Source of the DNA: Gerris lacustris
Taxonomy: Eukaryota; Arthropoda; Insecta; Hemiptera; Gerridae
Direction: 5' to 3'
Assembly: GCA_951217055.1 (NCBI GenBank)
Contig: OX578281.1
Location: forward strand, 29,002,101 to 29,066,100
Length of the DNA: 64,000 bases
Translations under genes and position numbers: made by a program
The notes under the pieces: generated by a model
Database searches by the model: none
What the model was told of the DNA's origin: nothing
Seen by the model: the letters and a program-made list of their open reading frames with translations, nothing else
In this document: positions 1 to 13,300 of the stretch, piece after piece
Layout: each line of letters starts with the position of its first letter
Position numbering within the stretch: position 1 is the stretch's first letter

Positions 1-654
1 TGCACTTAAATCGATATCAATTTATTTTATTTTTTTAAATAATTATAGAAACTAACAGGTTATACAAAGTAAATATTCTATAACTAACTCATAAAAACTT
101 ACAGCCTATGTTATTATGTTTCTTGTGATATTTAATAACAGTCTAATTTTTTTTATATACCAATATGTAAATAAAAGGTGAAAATGACACCTATATAAAA
201 GGTGCAAATAACACCTAGGTAAGTAATATGATTGGAAACTCTTTTTACAAACTTTTTGTTTTAGAATAATGTACAATAAATTTTAATGAGATTTAATTTT
301 ATTTTCATTTTTAAAAAGAAACTTCAGCTCAAAATGAATGCTTTAATTAACTTTTTAATACAATTTATTAAACAAGAAAATATTCGGCCAACAAATATCA
401 ACCTAATATTTTGATGGTTAATTACTGGACTTGGTGATATAATAGTCAGAAATTTCAGTTTGAAATAAAAGTCTATGCTTTAGAAATAGGAATGACTATT
501 ATAAAGAAAACAATAAAGGTTCTAATTATAAAAGATATAACCCTAACACAACTAAATCTCTTTGGTTCTGGAAATATGATTTAAATAGATCAGACATTAT
601 TTAAATAAATGGAATGAGAAGTTTTCACTGTGGATGAATTATATACAGGGTGGG
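1..654. other. AT-rich intergenic DNA
   Basis: No coding signal or recognisable repeat was found. Short homopolymer runs only. Confidence 0.5.
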
Positions 655-1535
655 CAAAAAACCGCACTATTTTGAAAACTTATAGCTCAGCTTCGGTAAT
701 TGAAAGAGATATGTGGTTTGCGTGGTCTAAAAATTAAATTTTTATACTTTAAATTTCATATCTATAACTTAACAAACTATTGGGTGAAAGCCATGCAATG
801 ATGGTTTGAATTAGGGTCTTAAAAAAAATTGTCGTCCTTTGATAAAATAAATGTATTTAAAAAAATGGTTCAATATGTCCTCCTAGATAATTTACAACAG
901 CCTGCACTCTCTTTTTCCAGTGGGATATGGCCCCAGCAATAATTGATTGACGCATATCATACCAGGCATGAAGAATCCTCTTTCCAAGTACATCAACGTC
1001 CTTTATTCAGCCCCCACGTACACTTTTTGTTTTTACCAACCCCAAACAGAGTAATCAATTTGATTTGTTGGGGGAATGAAAGTCTGGGCAATTCTCATGC
1101 AAATATTGGATTGTTTGCAAGAAGGGATGAGACAGGGCACCATCTTGTATAATCGTGTAATTTGGCATTTGATCTTCAATTTCAGGCAACATTGGGCTTA
1201 ACACATCTTCAATATTTGTTATTACACTGAGGTACTCCTCCCATATACCTACAAAGAACCCCCACTTCATCATATTGGTTATTTATTCTATCAAAATTAT
1301 AAATCCAGTCAACGATTACTACCCGGACAACAACTTTTTTAAGACCCAAATTTAAACTGTCATTGCATGGCTTTCACTCAATAGTATGTTAAGTTATGAA
1401 ATTGTGTTAAATTTTGGTTGTTTGTTATGAAATTTAAAGAAGAAGAATGTAGTTTTCAGACCCTACAAACCCCATATCTCTATCAATTTCAGAAGTTGAG
1501 CTACAAGTGTTTTTATAAAAATAATTAAATATTAC
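655..1535 (-). mobile_element. Decayed IS630/Tc1-mariner-like element with long inverted repeats
   Basis: The left end begins CAGGGTGGGCAAAAAACCGC; bases about 672-837 are matched in inverted orientation by about 1325-1525 (for example AAGCCATGCAATGATGG versus TGTCATTGCATGGCTTTC). The core on the minus strand encodes transposase remnants: IIQDGALSHP (the DDE-family 'QDGAPPH' block) near 1150 and HWKKRVQAVVNYLGGHIE near 870-930, the usual C-terminal end. Stops and frame breaks make it inactive. A fragment of the same transposase recurs at 45335-45480. Confidence 0.7.
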
Positions 1536-2517
1536 AGAAAATTTCTCCTCTTAAACAAAAAGAAAAAAATTCATTTCATTCTCAAAAAAAAATGTTGCCC
1601 TCAGATAGGTTGGCAATGGTATTTTTTAAACTAGAGGAGTCAAGTCCATTGTTTTTTTCAATTATATAATGGTTTATTTTCATAACACTCTTAACATAAA
1701 ATTTATTTTGAGGTGCATTTTATTGTTTCTCCATTTTTATCACTAAATTCTTGTACACAAAGTAACAGTAAGCACCACTTTTAATACATATATTTTTTAT
1801 ACTGCTATTTTATTATTATTGAATAAATAATCATAAATGTCAACTAATTTCACATAATGTTTTAACAAACTGATGGGAAAATTTAAAATTAGTAACAGTT
1901 ATATTTTAATTACTAAATCAATATATGTGTAAAAGTTTACTTTAATAAATTTGATTAAATTTTAAAACATAATTAATTTTACATAATAAAGTTCACTCGA
2001 CTAAGTGGATGGATTATGTCACATAAAGATTAATTATGAAAAGAACTAAGTCCTAAAAGATTTAAAATTTAAGCTAACAAGAGAAAAAAAAAATCAAAAC
2101 TAACATAAAATGTCATAATTAGTTTCCTAAATTCTCCAATCCAAGTGCACATAATACAATAATTTAAAGTGAAAATTAATTATTATATTTTCAAGTAATT
2201 GTTTTAATTAAGAATATTATAATTTTAAGAATATAATTGAAAAGATTTCATAAGACCGATAGATGGAAGTGTAAGAGTAATAAAAAAAATAAGTGTAAAC
2301 ATAAAAATAAACATATTAATTGACTAATGTTACATCGTGATAAGAAAAACTCAAAAAGCAACCTTAATCAGTTTAATGGTAAAATCACCACAATAGCTAA
2401 TGTTTAATACATCACTACAATAGCTAATGTTTAATACTTAAGTGAACTGATTAACAATTTTTAAACAAAGATATTAGAAGTGGCCATCATATATTTATAT
2501 TTTGTTTTAAATCTTAA
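1536..2517. other. AT-rich intergenic DNA
   Basis: No gene or structured repeat recognised. A short near-duplication, ACAATAGCTAATGTTTAATA, occurs twice around 2390-2435. Confidence 0.45.
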
Positions 2518-3129
2518 GGTGGGTTCACAGCTAGCGGATACTTATTTGCGGAGGGCTATATAGATAACAATATATTCTTCGGAGAACCGCCGAGACAGAG
2601 GACAGAGTCGTTGTTTCCCTCCCCTCGAGTTTCGGTCGGTCAGGTTATAAACAAAGCCAATTATAACATCGTTTTTTCAACTTGAATTTAGTTCTCTTGC
2701 TTAAAAAAAACTTATATAATTAAGATCATAGATCAGTACTTTTATTATTATATAAATAAGAAATAGGCATATAATCAAAATAATGAAGGACCAGATATAA
2801 TAAGCACAGATAAAAAAAACACGGACATAATACACAGATGAAGATAAAACACTGATAAAAAACGTATATTAAACACAGATGCAATACAGATTATAATAAA
2901 AATAATGTAGGAACAAATTCAGATACACAATATAATATAATAAACAATTGTAATATAAAAACAAATAGGAAATAAGAAGAGGACTAATTGAAGGTTTCAT
3001 ACAGGTTTTAAAGCGGCACCGCAATAAAGATGGTTTGGAACCAACTTTCGGCGGCACCGTAAAAGAGTTGCCATAGATGAATCCCTCCGGGCCTCTGCAA
3101 TTACGGATCCGCTAGCTATGAACCCACCT
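2518..3129. mobile_element. MITE with 20+ bp terminal inverted repeats and TTAA flanks
   Basis: Left end GGTGGGTTCACAGCTAGCGG and right end CCGCTAGCTATGAACCCACC are near-perfect inverted repeats (one mismatch). TTAA lies immediately outside on both sides (2514-2517 and 3130-3133), as for piggyBac-type or other TTAA-targeting elements. The interior (about 570 bp) has no transposase. A degenerate relative appears at 42690-42835, sharing AGGTTATA-ACAAAGCC. Confidence 0.75.
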
Positions 3130-4965
3130 TTAATTGTATTAAGACCAATGCATTCTATTTTGTATAAGATTTTAGGGATAGTTTATAATAATATTGATAG
3201 TTACATAGGGCGTCCAAAAAGTACTGGAATGGTCAATTATCTCAGTAAGTTTACAAAAAGGCTCAAGTTACATGAAAAAAGGTAAAATAAAAGTATAAGT
3301 GTTTCAAAAAATAGGTGGTCATTAGATGACCACTTATTAATTTAAAAAAAGTGGTTTTTAAAAAATGTCTGTCTGTCATCTGTGCAAACGCCTGGAGCCT
3401 AAACTACTGGGCCGATTTGGACAAAATATTTGGCATACATGTTCATTTTTTATGTAAGGATTGTATGCAGGATTGTCAAAACCATAAAATTGAAAAAATT
3501 GTCAAATGTGCAGTGTTATGGGCTCTTAAAATTTGAATATTACTGGGATTAGTGTTATAACTTATAACAAATCCCTGAAATGAGAAACAAGAATGTGCAA
3601 TTCGATCAATACATTTGATGCAATAGCCAAATAGTAACATTTATGTATAGTGGGTTAGCAACCCTCAAACCATGGTATTTATAATATGTCTAGTTTTTGA
3701 CAGGGGGCACAATACAAGATTTGAAAATCACAGAGGCACATATTTAACAGATTATCGCCTTAGGTACTTTATAATCTCTCAAACTTTAGTCCAGCGAGAT
3801 CACATTAAAAATCCATCATGGTTGCCAACACCTGGTTTGTTTACGCTAAGGTATTGACTGCAAAGCTCAGCACATTTTTGTGATACTCTTGGTGCTCTAA
3901 GATTATTTCCTCCCATCTTTGGGTAACACTAATATTCTAACTATAAAAGCCCCTAACTCGGAAAATGTTTGACAAGAATTATTTTTTCTTTTCTGCATGA
4001 TAAGTATTAGACCTCTCCTACAAAATTCTGTCATACAAAATAGGTGATCCAATTTAAGATTTTAAAAATTGCCCTTTTTTATAAAAAAAAAAAAAAAAAA
4101 AAAAAAACCAAAAACCCCTCACAGGTCTTTTCAGGGCTTAAGATCATCCCTAGGGTAAGTAGGTGTTATCACCTAATAGGTTATATAAAACCCTTAACTT
4201 TCATACAAAATATCTTTTGTAAAACTTGATCCTACACAGATAATTGGACTTGTGGAGAATTTGGACACTCTGTATAATAACTATAGATATAAGAGACGCA
4301 ACAGAATGAGGGAATTTCTAACAAATGAGATCAAGAAGATTAAAAGTTTTTCTGTGAATATAAAATTTGAAGCAACTCAAATAAACTGTACAAATTAAGT
4401 AGCAATTATGTAACTATCTGCAAACATAAATCAATTTCTAACCAAAAAGGAAAAGGATACACAACTGTAATCTTCCATTAAAAGTCTTATGAAATACCTA
4501 GACACAATACAGTCATAACTGCATTGTTAATATATAAAAGGTAGTTCATCAATTCTACAAAATCTTGTACTTTTGGACCAAAAAAATCATCTTGTCAAAG
4601 CCTCAGTCATTAAATAGTGGAGCATCTTTTCTCGTTACATTATAAAATATCTTATTCATAATTAATTCTTTACATTAATATGACTGTGTTTAATATAAAT
4701 ATAAATATTTGAATATAGTAATATATTATATACATTAAGATAACTTTATAACTAAATTTAAAAAAAAACGTAATATTTTAAAGTTGTTTTTTTTTTTCAC
4801 TTTTTTAAAAAATATTTACTTTTGTGCATGCACAATTGAAAAAAGTAAATAAAATATAAATATAGATTTTTAAAAAATATATATATAAATCAACATCATG
4901 CAAAAGTTCAATGATATAAAACTACTGACACAAAAGATAAAGAACATGCTTTCATTCATATTAAT
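3130..4965. other. Intergenic DNA with one dispersed-repeat fragment
   Basis: Bases 3340-3440 (including CTGGAGCCTAAACTACTGGG) match 17785-17885 inside another element, so they are a dispersed repeat. An A-run occurs at about 4083-4106. No gene was seen. Confidence 0.5.
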
Positions 4966-5110
4966 TTATGGTGCAACAACCCGTGGAGAGCTTAAACCAT
5001 AAAAGGGCTTATACAACTATAAAGGTAATGGATGACATTACAATGGGGTTGCCGTGTTGCTCCATTAGCTTAATAATTAACATTAAACTGTATAATTAGC
5101 ATTCACCAAT
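4966..5110 (-). repeat. SINE family 1 tail fragment
   Basis: GCAACAACCCGTGGAGAGCT and GGCTTATACAACTATAAA match the tail of the tRNA-derived SINE at 19555-19835; the tRNA-like head is missing or decayed. Confidence 0.55.
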
Positions 5111-5738
5111 AATTGAATGGCAAAAAAAAAAATAACACGATTGTGATACGACACAATAAACATTTTTACGCATTTCCCAACTGTGGATCAGACCTATGGT
5201 CAAAGTATGTAAACCTCTGTGTCAACTCCTACACTGACTCTTTCTCTTTCATATTTATAGCTTCTCCTTTCAATTCTATTACCAACACTGAAAATTACCA
5301 CTAATGATGTAAGCCAGCTTTGTACTATAAAATTACTTTTAGTAATCTCTTTTTATTCCTTATCATCCTTTCCTCTTTTTATTCCTTAATTCTGAGATTG
5401 AGAAGAACCAACAGGTAAGTGAAAAGTAAGCTTTAAGAATACTATCTTCAAAAAAGTATAGAAGCTTAATAAACTAATTATACCAGTGGTTTTATAGTAG
5501 GGAGAAATACCCCAGGGTATATCGTCATTACAATAACAACTTATCACTGTTTCAATGGAAATTTGTGAATAACATTTTTTAGAACTTTCCAGAAAGGAGA
5601 AAGAACAATTATATACACTATTTTAAAACTGGCATTGAAAGATTATTTGTACTAAGTACAAATAATTAAACTAAATGCCTAAAAAGTTACAAGTACATAT
5701 ATGAAAAATGTATACATGGTTATTTGCCTCTTCAAAAC

Positions 5739-5739
<1 letters not shown>

Positions 5740-5809
<70 letters not shown>
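5740..5809. repeat. (TA)n microsatellite
   Basis: About 34 uninterrupted TA units. No adjacent element end recognised. Confidence 0.95.
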
Positions 5810-5812
<3 letters not shown>

Positions 5813-7900
5813 CATAAAAAAAAATTATCATTGAGTGATATAGATACATACAAAAGAGGTGGGGTTCAATTCCAGAATAAAATTTATTTATAAAAAAAAA
5901 AAACTTGAGTCAAAAAAACTTTGAGTAAATAGTGCAACCTACCATCCTCCTCAGGAAAAACCACCAAAGATATGTATGCTAATAACAAGTGGAAAACATT
6001 ATGGAAGAAGTACCTCATTTTAAATAGTTGGCAGTAAATAATAATTTAGACAATGAACCCTGTACAAACACAAATCCAACGACACATGTCGTTTTTCAGG
6101 GAAAAATCTAGTTTCCGAAATATTGATGAAAATAAATCTGATTTAACTGAAAATACAAAACTAGAATGTACTGAGTCTAAATTAAGTATATAATTTGGAT
6201 GCAATAGTGTAACATAGTATTTCAATTTATCAAAATAAAAATTAAATGTACTTGAAGATAAAAAAAACTTTCTAAGGCGTCAAATTATAAATTAGATTAC
6301 AAGATAGTAATAGGCTTTCATCCACAGTTGGTTGGATAGAGAAATATTTTGATCTTCCAGGGGTGAAATTATCTCAAACCAGGAGTTGATCTCAAACTAG
6401 AGTCAGGATCTACATTAAAGGGTAAAGACCTATATGAATCGAGATAGTCATCACAGGAAGACTTATGGTATCCATACTTTATCCAAATTATTACAATATT
6501 AAACATAGAAGCTCAATATTACTGTGCAATGTCAAATATTGAACATGTATGGGCTCTTTAAAATGTTTGTCAAAAAAAAAAAATTTCAGAATCAACTATA
6601 ACAAAAAAGTAAAGAAAGAAAATACATTTTTTTTACCTTCTATAATTTCAATTATAATAAACTATTTCTAATTGATCTATACCTGTTACATTGAATTTCT
6701 AAAATTTAAAGACCTTTGATAAAATTATAATTTTACCTTTGATTAAAATTATACCTTCGATTACATTTTATTTTCTTTAAATGATAGTCAATACAGTTTT
6801 GATTTTTCATTGGTAAGATGCATCAAGGAGCTTAAGAAATTTAATTGAATTTGTTTTCAATTTCAGGAACATTTTGAAATATTATTAAATATGATAAACA
6901 CAGGATGACCTTTATTTTCTGGGTTGATTTGAGACTCGGATAAAGCTGAAACTGTCAAACAGACTTGTGTCTTGATTCTGTATCAATTTCGTGTCATACC
7001 ACTTTATTATTATTATTTCCCCTTTTTTGAATTAAATGCTTTTAAGTCAAAAACTAAGTTAAAGGTAGTTATAAAGATACAGTTTTCACCATTTGGAAGA
7101 AAATTGAATTTCCTTTTAAAACTATACAAGTTAAGTTTGGTGAATTTTTAATTAGACGTACTTTTAAAAAGTTCAAACCACTATTATAATATAAGAGGTT
7201 TTTAACAATTTTTCGGAAAAATAAAATCTAAAATATTTTTTTTAACGCTACTACCTTTCTTGTTCTTTGTCTCAAAATTTTAAAAAATGTTTTGCACATT
7301 TTGCATATTTTGTTTTAGCAGAAATATAATCTTGGGGGGAGGGACACCCAAAATTTAGATGTTTCTTGACAAAATGGTATGAAAAATTAAACACTTTTTT
7401 CTTTTATAAACACGTGTTATATATTTTTGATACCCCACTCATTTTTTTTTTGTGTGACATGAATTTTCTGCTATTTTGGATTTAAACAGCTGATAATTAT
7501 AAGTTTGCTATATTTTTCCTGAGTCAAAACAATCTTTAATAATGCAAAGTTTCATATATATCTCTTTTGATTCAAAAGTTATTAAAACCGTAGAGAGTGA
7601 CGGACAGACAGACAGACATAAAAACGAAACTATAAGGGTTTCTTTTTTTGTTTTACCATCAAAACCCTAAAAGTGGTTTAGAATCAGTCACATCTTTATA
7701 AGCTTTAAAATCAACCTATGCTAGGCAGAAGTTGGGGCACCCTTTATAATTAAAACAGTTTTTTATTTATTTATTTTTTATTTTTCTTTTTTTTATAAAA
7801 TTATTATTTAGCTGATTTAGGATTATATATGTTTTTATATTTTTTTAATTCTCATTACTCATTTCAGGACCTTATGGCAATATCACTCATAGAGAGAAGA
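5810..7900. other. AT-rich intergenic DNA with a probable element end
   Basis: Bases 7575-7670 (GACGGACAGACAGACAGACA, then ACTATAAGGG) resemble the 3' side of short dispersed insect elements; the 46090-46190 sequence has the same style. No gene was seen. Confidence 0.4.
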
Positions 7901-7929
7901 TTTTAAAATTTATCATATTTTACTAGTGT

Positions 7930-8135
7930 CCTGATAAATTAAAAATAAGGTCATTACAAAACAAAGTGATCCGCCACTTAACACATCTATTGAATGTGAT
8001 CATCAGTGTGAAAAATGTCTCACCTTTCTCGAATTTGAACCAGAAGTGATTGTATTTGGACAGTGGTTTTAGCTGAGAGTGTTTCACAACAGATCTCCCC
8101 AATCATTTACACAGTTATTCAAATTAATGTGACTT
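7930..8135 (-). repeat. SINE family 2 copy
   Basis: On the minus strand GGTTCAAATTCGAG resembles a tRNA B box, followed by TTCACACTGATGATCACATT, the body shared with copies at 21120-21290, 34575-34715, 44697-44870 and 60640-60780. Confidence 0.65.
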
Positions 8136-8552
8136 TATATATATACATAATAATTATTATAATCTAAACAAAATATTTATAATTAATTAAAAAACATGCA
8201 AGTAAACAATTAACAAAAATTAATAACATTTCTGTTTATATATTTAAAATAATAAAGAAATAATTGAATGCTTTAATTTAACTAGCAATTATTAACACAT
8301 CATATTAATATTAATTTGTAAAATTAAATAATAGAACAACTTTGGGATCATTTCTTAAAACAAAATAATAATAATTAAATAAAATAATAAATCAATAGTA
8401 AAAAAAATGACATTATTACAAACACATTCTGTTTCAATAAACATACTTACTTCTTAATTGAAAAGTAATTTGATCATTTATTTCATTATAATTTAAAAAA
8501 AAAAAAAAAAAATCATTGGAAAAATCATTAAAAATGTAAATTTCTAATGGTC

Positions 8553-8556
<4 letters not shown>

Positions 8557-8596
<40 letters not shown>
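8557..8596. repeat. Poly-T run
   Basis: About 40 consecutive T. Could be the poly-A tail of a decayed retroelement on the minus strand, but no body was recognised. Confidence 0.9.
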
Positions 8597-8598
<2 letters not shown>

Positions 8599-9418
8599 TC
8601 ACTACAATTATATTGTGCACCCATGTTTTAATTTTTTAATGTTACAATTTTTTATTTTCTATTTAGTCCCTTATTGTTTTTTTTTTTGTAAATTAGAATA
8701 CAAAACCAAAACAATTAGTTAAAAGTGTAAAAAAAAAACCAAAATAAATTTATATATATTGAAGATTACTTTTTTTTAAAAGTATGTTTATATTTACCCT
8801 TAATTGGGTTACTAAATTATAATGACTAATTTTGAGAGAACATTAATATTTATAAAATATTTACGAGGTTTATACTTTTCTATATGGTTACCTTGTACTT
8901 TTAAAAAGAAAAGCTAAAGAAGGAGATCAACTATGAATATATAATCTTGAATATATTGGTTCATACCTTACCAAAGGTAATGGAAGCATTGAGATTATTC
9001 AGAACATATTATTATTACAACATTATTATTGAACAAATTTTATTTTATTTTATTTTTTTTTTTTTTATATAATTTGAACATATGTACGTCTTAAAAGAAT
9101 TTTATTTCAAAAAGAATTCAAACATTCCTAAACAGAAACCTGTTCAGACATCAGTGAACATTTTTGGACTCTTTTCTGTCTCCTGTTTAACATTTTGGCA
9201 TAACACATCTTAAAAACAACACGATCAAATTTAATGAAATTCGGAAGGTACGTCACAATTAGCCCAATTATTTTAATAATATTACCATTGTAAGAAGTAT
9301 CATGGAGTGACAGTGTAGCATCTGCATGCATTTTACAATTTATTATTTTACTGGTTTCTAATTATTCATATTGACTACACAGAAATGAGGATTTAACTTA
9401 TTCCACCATAATCGCTTC

Positions 9419-9532
9419 GGCGGTAGATTGTACAGAGAACTCTCTACCGCGGGACTAGTAAAAAGGGCCTTAATAAGGCCAAATTGCAAGTTTCGAACAA
9501 GTGGTTTGTTCAACTCTAGTACTAGTACTAGA
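9419..9532. repeat. Cluster of short perfect palindromes
   Basis: Within 114 bases: GCGGTAGA/TCTACCGC hairpin (9419-9450), GGCCTTAATAAGGCC (9466-9480), GAACAA/TTGTTC (9495-9511) and TCTAGTACTAGTACTAGA (9515-9532). The segment is also richer in GC than its surroundings. No family is assigned. Confidence 0.6.
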
Positions 9533-10212
9533 ACCTACTACTTAGAACTGTTGAGCTCAAGATCTAAAGGAAATTTTTGATTGTTTTAACCAATTTTTTT
9601 TTTAAGTGCAAGGAAACCCATTTAATATATCTAATTACTAATAATTACTGGCCAATTTTATATTTTTACTAATACGGAAAAGTCATTAAATATTGTCAAA
9701 TTGTTCTGATTGTATTTAATTGTTAATTAAATATATTAAAAGAATTATCAAATAGAAGTGAATTTTCAACCCCAATATTTTTAATACAAAATTAACTTAG
9801 AAATTTTCTTTATTCACGGACAAAAAAAATGAAATCCCTTGAAAAATTTAATTTCAAATATTTATTTTTTTAAAATTAAGTGTTCCCAAATACTACACCA
9901 ACCTAATTTAATATAATATAGATTTTTTAATTTATGATACCTACAGATACTTGACAAAGATAGATGAAGTAGGTAATGCGCATTTAAAAATATAGTTTTT
10001 TTGTTCACCTAAAAATCAATAATGGTTTTTTAAATCTAAATTTGCTTTAAAAATATTATTCATAAACCAAAAAAATGTAAGGAAAGGTACAAAATAAAAA
10101 TTCAGTCAAAATAATTAAGAATGTTTAAATTAATTGTCTCACTTTTAGCAAATTATTTTTTTTTTAATTTGCATTTGGTTTATGCCTTTGTTTGTAAATT
10201 CATTACCAAGAT

Positions 10213-10218
10213 TTTATT
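10213..10218 (-). promoter_or_regulatory. RMDN: Candidate polyadenylation signal of RMDN
   Basis: Minus strand reads AATAAA about 85 bases beyond the stop codon. This spacing gives a plausible short 3' UTR, but the motif is common by chance in such AT-rich DNA. Confidence 0.4.
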
Positions 10219-10300
10219 TCTTATCCATTATTTTTCTTTTTGAATTCATTTCAAAAAGTTCCTCTTTTTATCACAGACTAAAAAAAAAAAATTATAAAAA

Positions 10301-10357
10301 CTAAAAATTCTGATATTTTTCCATTAGAATTTTGATTTCAGCTTCAGCAACTCTATC
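10301..10357 (-). CDS. RMDN: RMDN final coding exon 7
   Basis: Encodes the last 18 residues, DRVAEAEIKILMEKYQNF, and a TAG stop. It fits the family's C-terminal end (an acidic D-K-A-x-E helix, then LL-KY), joins exon 6 in phase, and has a good acceptor with a pyrimidine tract (TTCTTTTTCAG). It is separated from exon 6 by 1.7 kb containing the solo LTR, and is too short for a simple open-frame search. Confidence 0.85.
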   Translation of the reverse strand, partial: DRVAEAEIKILMEKYQNF

Positions 10358-13300
10358 CTGAAAAAGAAAAAAATTGAATGAAATAAACCAATTATTATGA
10401 GTAAAATGTAAATAATAAAGCTATAAATTGATTAAATACATTTTATAATAAATATTTTTCAATTTGGAGCTAACTTAAGATTGTTAGAAACTTTCTACAG
10501 AACCTTTAAGTCAAAATGATTTTATCTGCAGGTGTCTCTTCTATTGGATAGCAGAATTTTAATTTATGTAGGTTGGTTTGAACCTTGAACCTGGGTTAGG
10601 CATAAGGCCAGGCTTTACAAAAATAAAAAATAAATAAACTATGAAAAAAAACAACAATAAAACAACACTATCACTTCAGTAAAAATTATAAAATATTTGT
10701 GATGCCCATAAAATTAGTCATTCAGTAAATTACAATCATTGAGAGCCACTTTATTAGACCAATTTCTACTGGATGTAGGCTAGAATTGGCTCAAATATTT
10801 TAAAAATTGTAGATAGTTTTTTTTTGTTTGCTATAGCCTTGTAACACGGGAACCACAGATCCTGGGTGGTGGTAGCAGGCCCTGTGGGCCGTGTACAAAG
10901 AATATTTTCCTGGGACGGGAAAAGGGGGTTGCTGTACAAAATACTCATTAACAACTCCACTGGCTACAATCTCTGATATATTATTTAACAAAAGAATTTG
11001 TACAGCAAGTTCAAGAGAAAACAAAAGAATTACAAAAAAAAAAGAATTAACATTAAAAAAATTAGAAAAACAAAAAAAGGTGCCCCACTACCTCTCAGTC
11101 TCCCCTTACAACCAAATATCGCAAAAAGGGAATTAAAGCAAAATCAAATCGCAAAGAAAAAATTAAAAATAAGAAGAATACATTTTTCTGGAGTCTTTAA
11201 GCATAAATTTTAATGAAAAATTATTAATTTAAAAGGCAAAATCTAAAGAAACTATTTAAACGAATTTAAAAAAAAGAGTCCAGCACTCCTGACTGGGCCT
11301 ATCCTCTCTCAAAGCGAGGGGGGGTCTGAAGGACCTTTCCAGCAATCTTTACGAAAATTTCTAAGTTAAAATAAAATTTAAAGTTTCGACTTCCAGTATA
11401 TACTTCCTCTTCCTTTGTAATCCAAAATACCACACAACGCACACAGCTACGTAATACTTACAACTGACAACTTCCTATCTTCCGAACTAAACACTGACTC
11501 CCAGGGCGCAGCAGGCCTCCTTATATACCCCGCGGCGGCCGCACGAGTGCGCACGACCGCGCACGGACCCGCACGAGCACGCACGCGCATGAAGAAGCAC
11601 GAGCGCGCATGAGCACGCACGAGCACGCCCCAGCAGCCACCGCAAGGCATACTCACGGGGGGGCCCGAAACTGGGTTCCGGGACAAAGTGGGCCACCTTC
11701 TTACAGCCTTGTCAAACCTAGGTATAGGGATAGGGTTGATTGGAATACGAGTGAGACCTATCAATGATTCAGGACTATATGGAGGGTCCTATTAAGGAAA
11801 TGAACAGGGTAAAGTTATGCATTTTTAAAAGTAATGACATTTTTTTTTCTACTAAATTGTTATAAATATTTGTACTACTATATGCATTAAAATGTTTGGC
11901 TTGAAATTTTGTAAAGGTAGAGAGAGACTCTTTGTTGAAGCCCTGCAGTTCCTTGAGGGATTGGGGAAGAAAATAATAGTGATTACATCATTCAGTAGAA
12001 GTCTAAGCATTTTATGAACTTGATACAAGTTGAGTAAAAATAAATTGCAAACCTCAGGTGAGGTGGTGTCAATTTCTTTAGCCTTTTTAAGCCAGGAGAT
12101 ACCAGTTGGTATATCATTGAGATTTAGGTAACACTTGGCTATGAGAAGTCTGTTCTCTTTCCACGGGTCTGAGCTGAGTTCCTCGGCTCTAAACAAAGAC
12201 TCCATTGTTTCTTCGTATGAAGCCTCGGGAATATCGCCAAACAGTGTAGAAGCCACTTTCCTCTCGAACCAAGACAGTGTTGCCACCTGCAACCAAAACA
12301 AAATACCAAACAAATTAATTCTACTATAAATTGAAGAAACAATATACTGATAGCAATAATATTTATTTGAAATTTAAGTATAAATGTCCAAGTAAGAATT
12401 TTCATACTATTAGTATATTTATTTAGTTCCCTTTCGTTTATAAGCTGTGGCTAACCCAAAAGAGCCCACATGCAGATTTCAAGGCACAGTACTTGAGACT
12501 TGCCATGGAGGGTTAAAGTAATCATACATGGTCACAACTCTACCCACACCAGATGTCTATAAACTGAACTCTTACAGCAAATATGATCCGAACCCTTTAG
12601 AGCTGTCTTTCATAGCCAACTTAACAAGCTAAGGACAAGGGGCTCTGGGGTGAGGAAAGCCCTTAACTCTTCCCCCTCTAGGTTGTTTACCAGTTCAGTC
12701 TATTGCTGTCTAACTAGGAACAAGTAAACTCAGTCAGTTAATGTTTATACAATACGCTTTCCACTAAATTCAATTTAATTAATGTAAATTTATTTCAAAT
12801 ACAGTAAAGTTGAAACAAGTGTTTTATTTCAGTAAATGCAGTCCACTATATATCCTCCAACCAAGGAAACAGCCACCAAGATTCTTCCTCAACGAATATA
12901 CAACTCTATTGTTTAAAGAATCTAGCATATTATTTCCAGAAAAGCCAGTCAGTAGTAGTTTATTTAAAAAATATCTCTAAGTTTTTGCAAAACAATTAAA
13001 TTGTTGCATGGCTACCACTTCATATAACCTTAATAAGACATTTACGGTAATTGGATAAGCAAAGTAACAACAAAGTAACCAAGAAATCCTACTCTGGTAA
13101 GTAGTGGAGTCAAGCTTGAATAGTTTTTCTCAGGAAACTGAAATTAAACAATCAAATTTATTTAGTAAATTTAAATTAAATATTCATACCACAAGCACCG
13201 ATTTCCGTTATTTATTAATATACTAGCTGGGTACCCGTGCTTCGCTACGGAGTGTTATTATAATTAGATAAGTTTATAAACAACCATAATGAAACATATA

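Noticed and set aside
11447..11764. 105-residue minus-strand open frame, arginine and alanine rich
   Set aside because: It lies in the GC-rich U3 repeat of the solo LTR; low stop frequency there is due to base composition, and the protein is just translated GCACGAGC-type repeats.
11852..12052. Extension of RMDN exon 6 past its donor
   Set aside because: The frame stays open, but the sequence (VCNLFLLNLYQVHKML) does not fit the family, whereas the exon at 10301-10357 does and is in phase.
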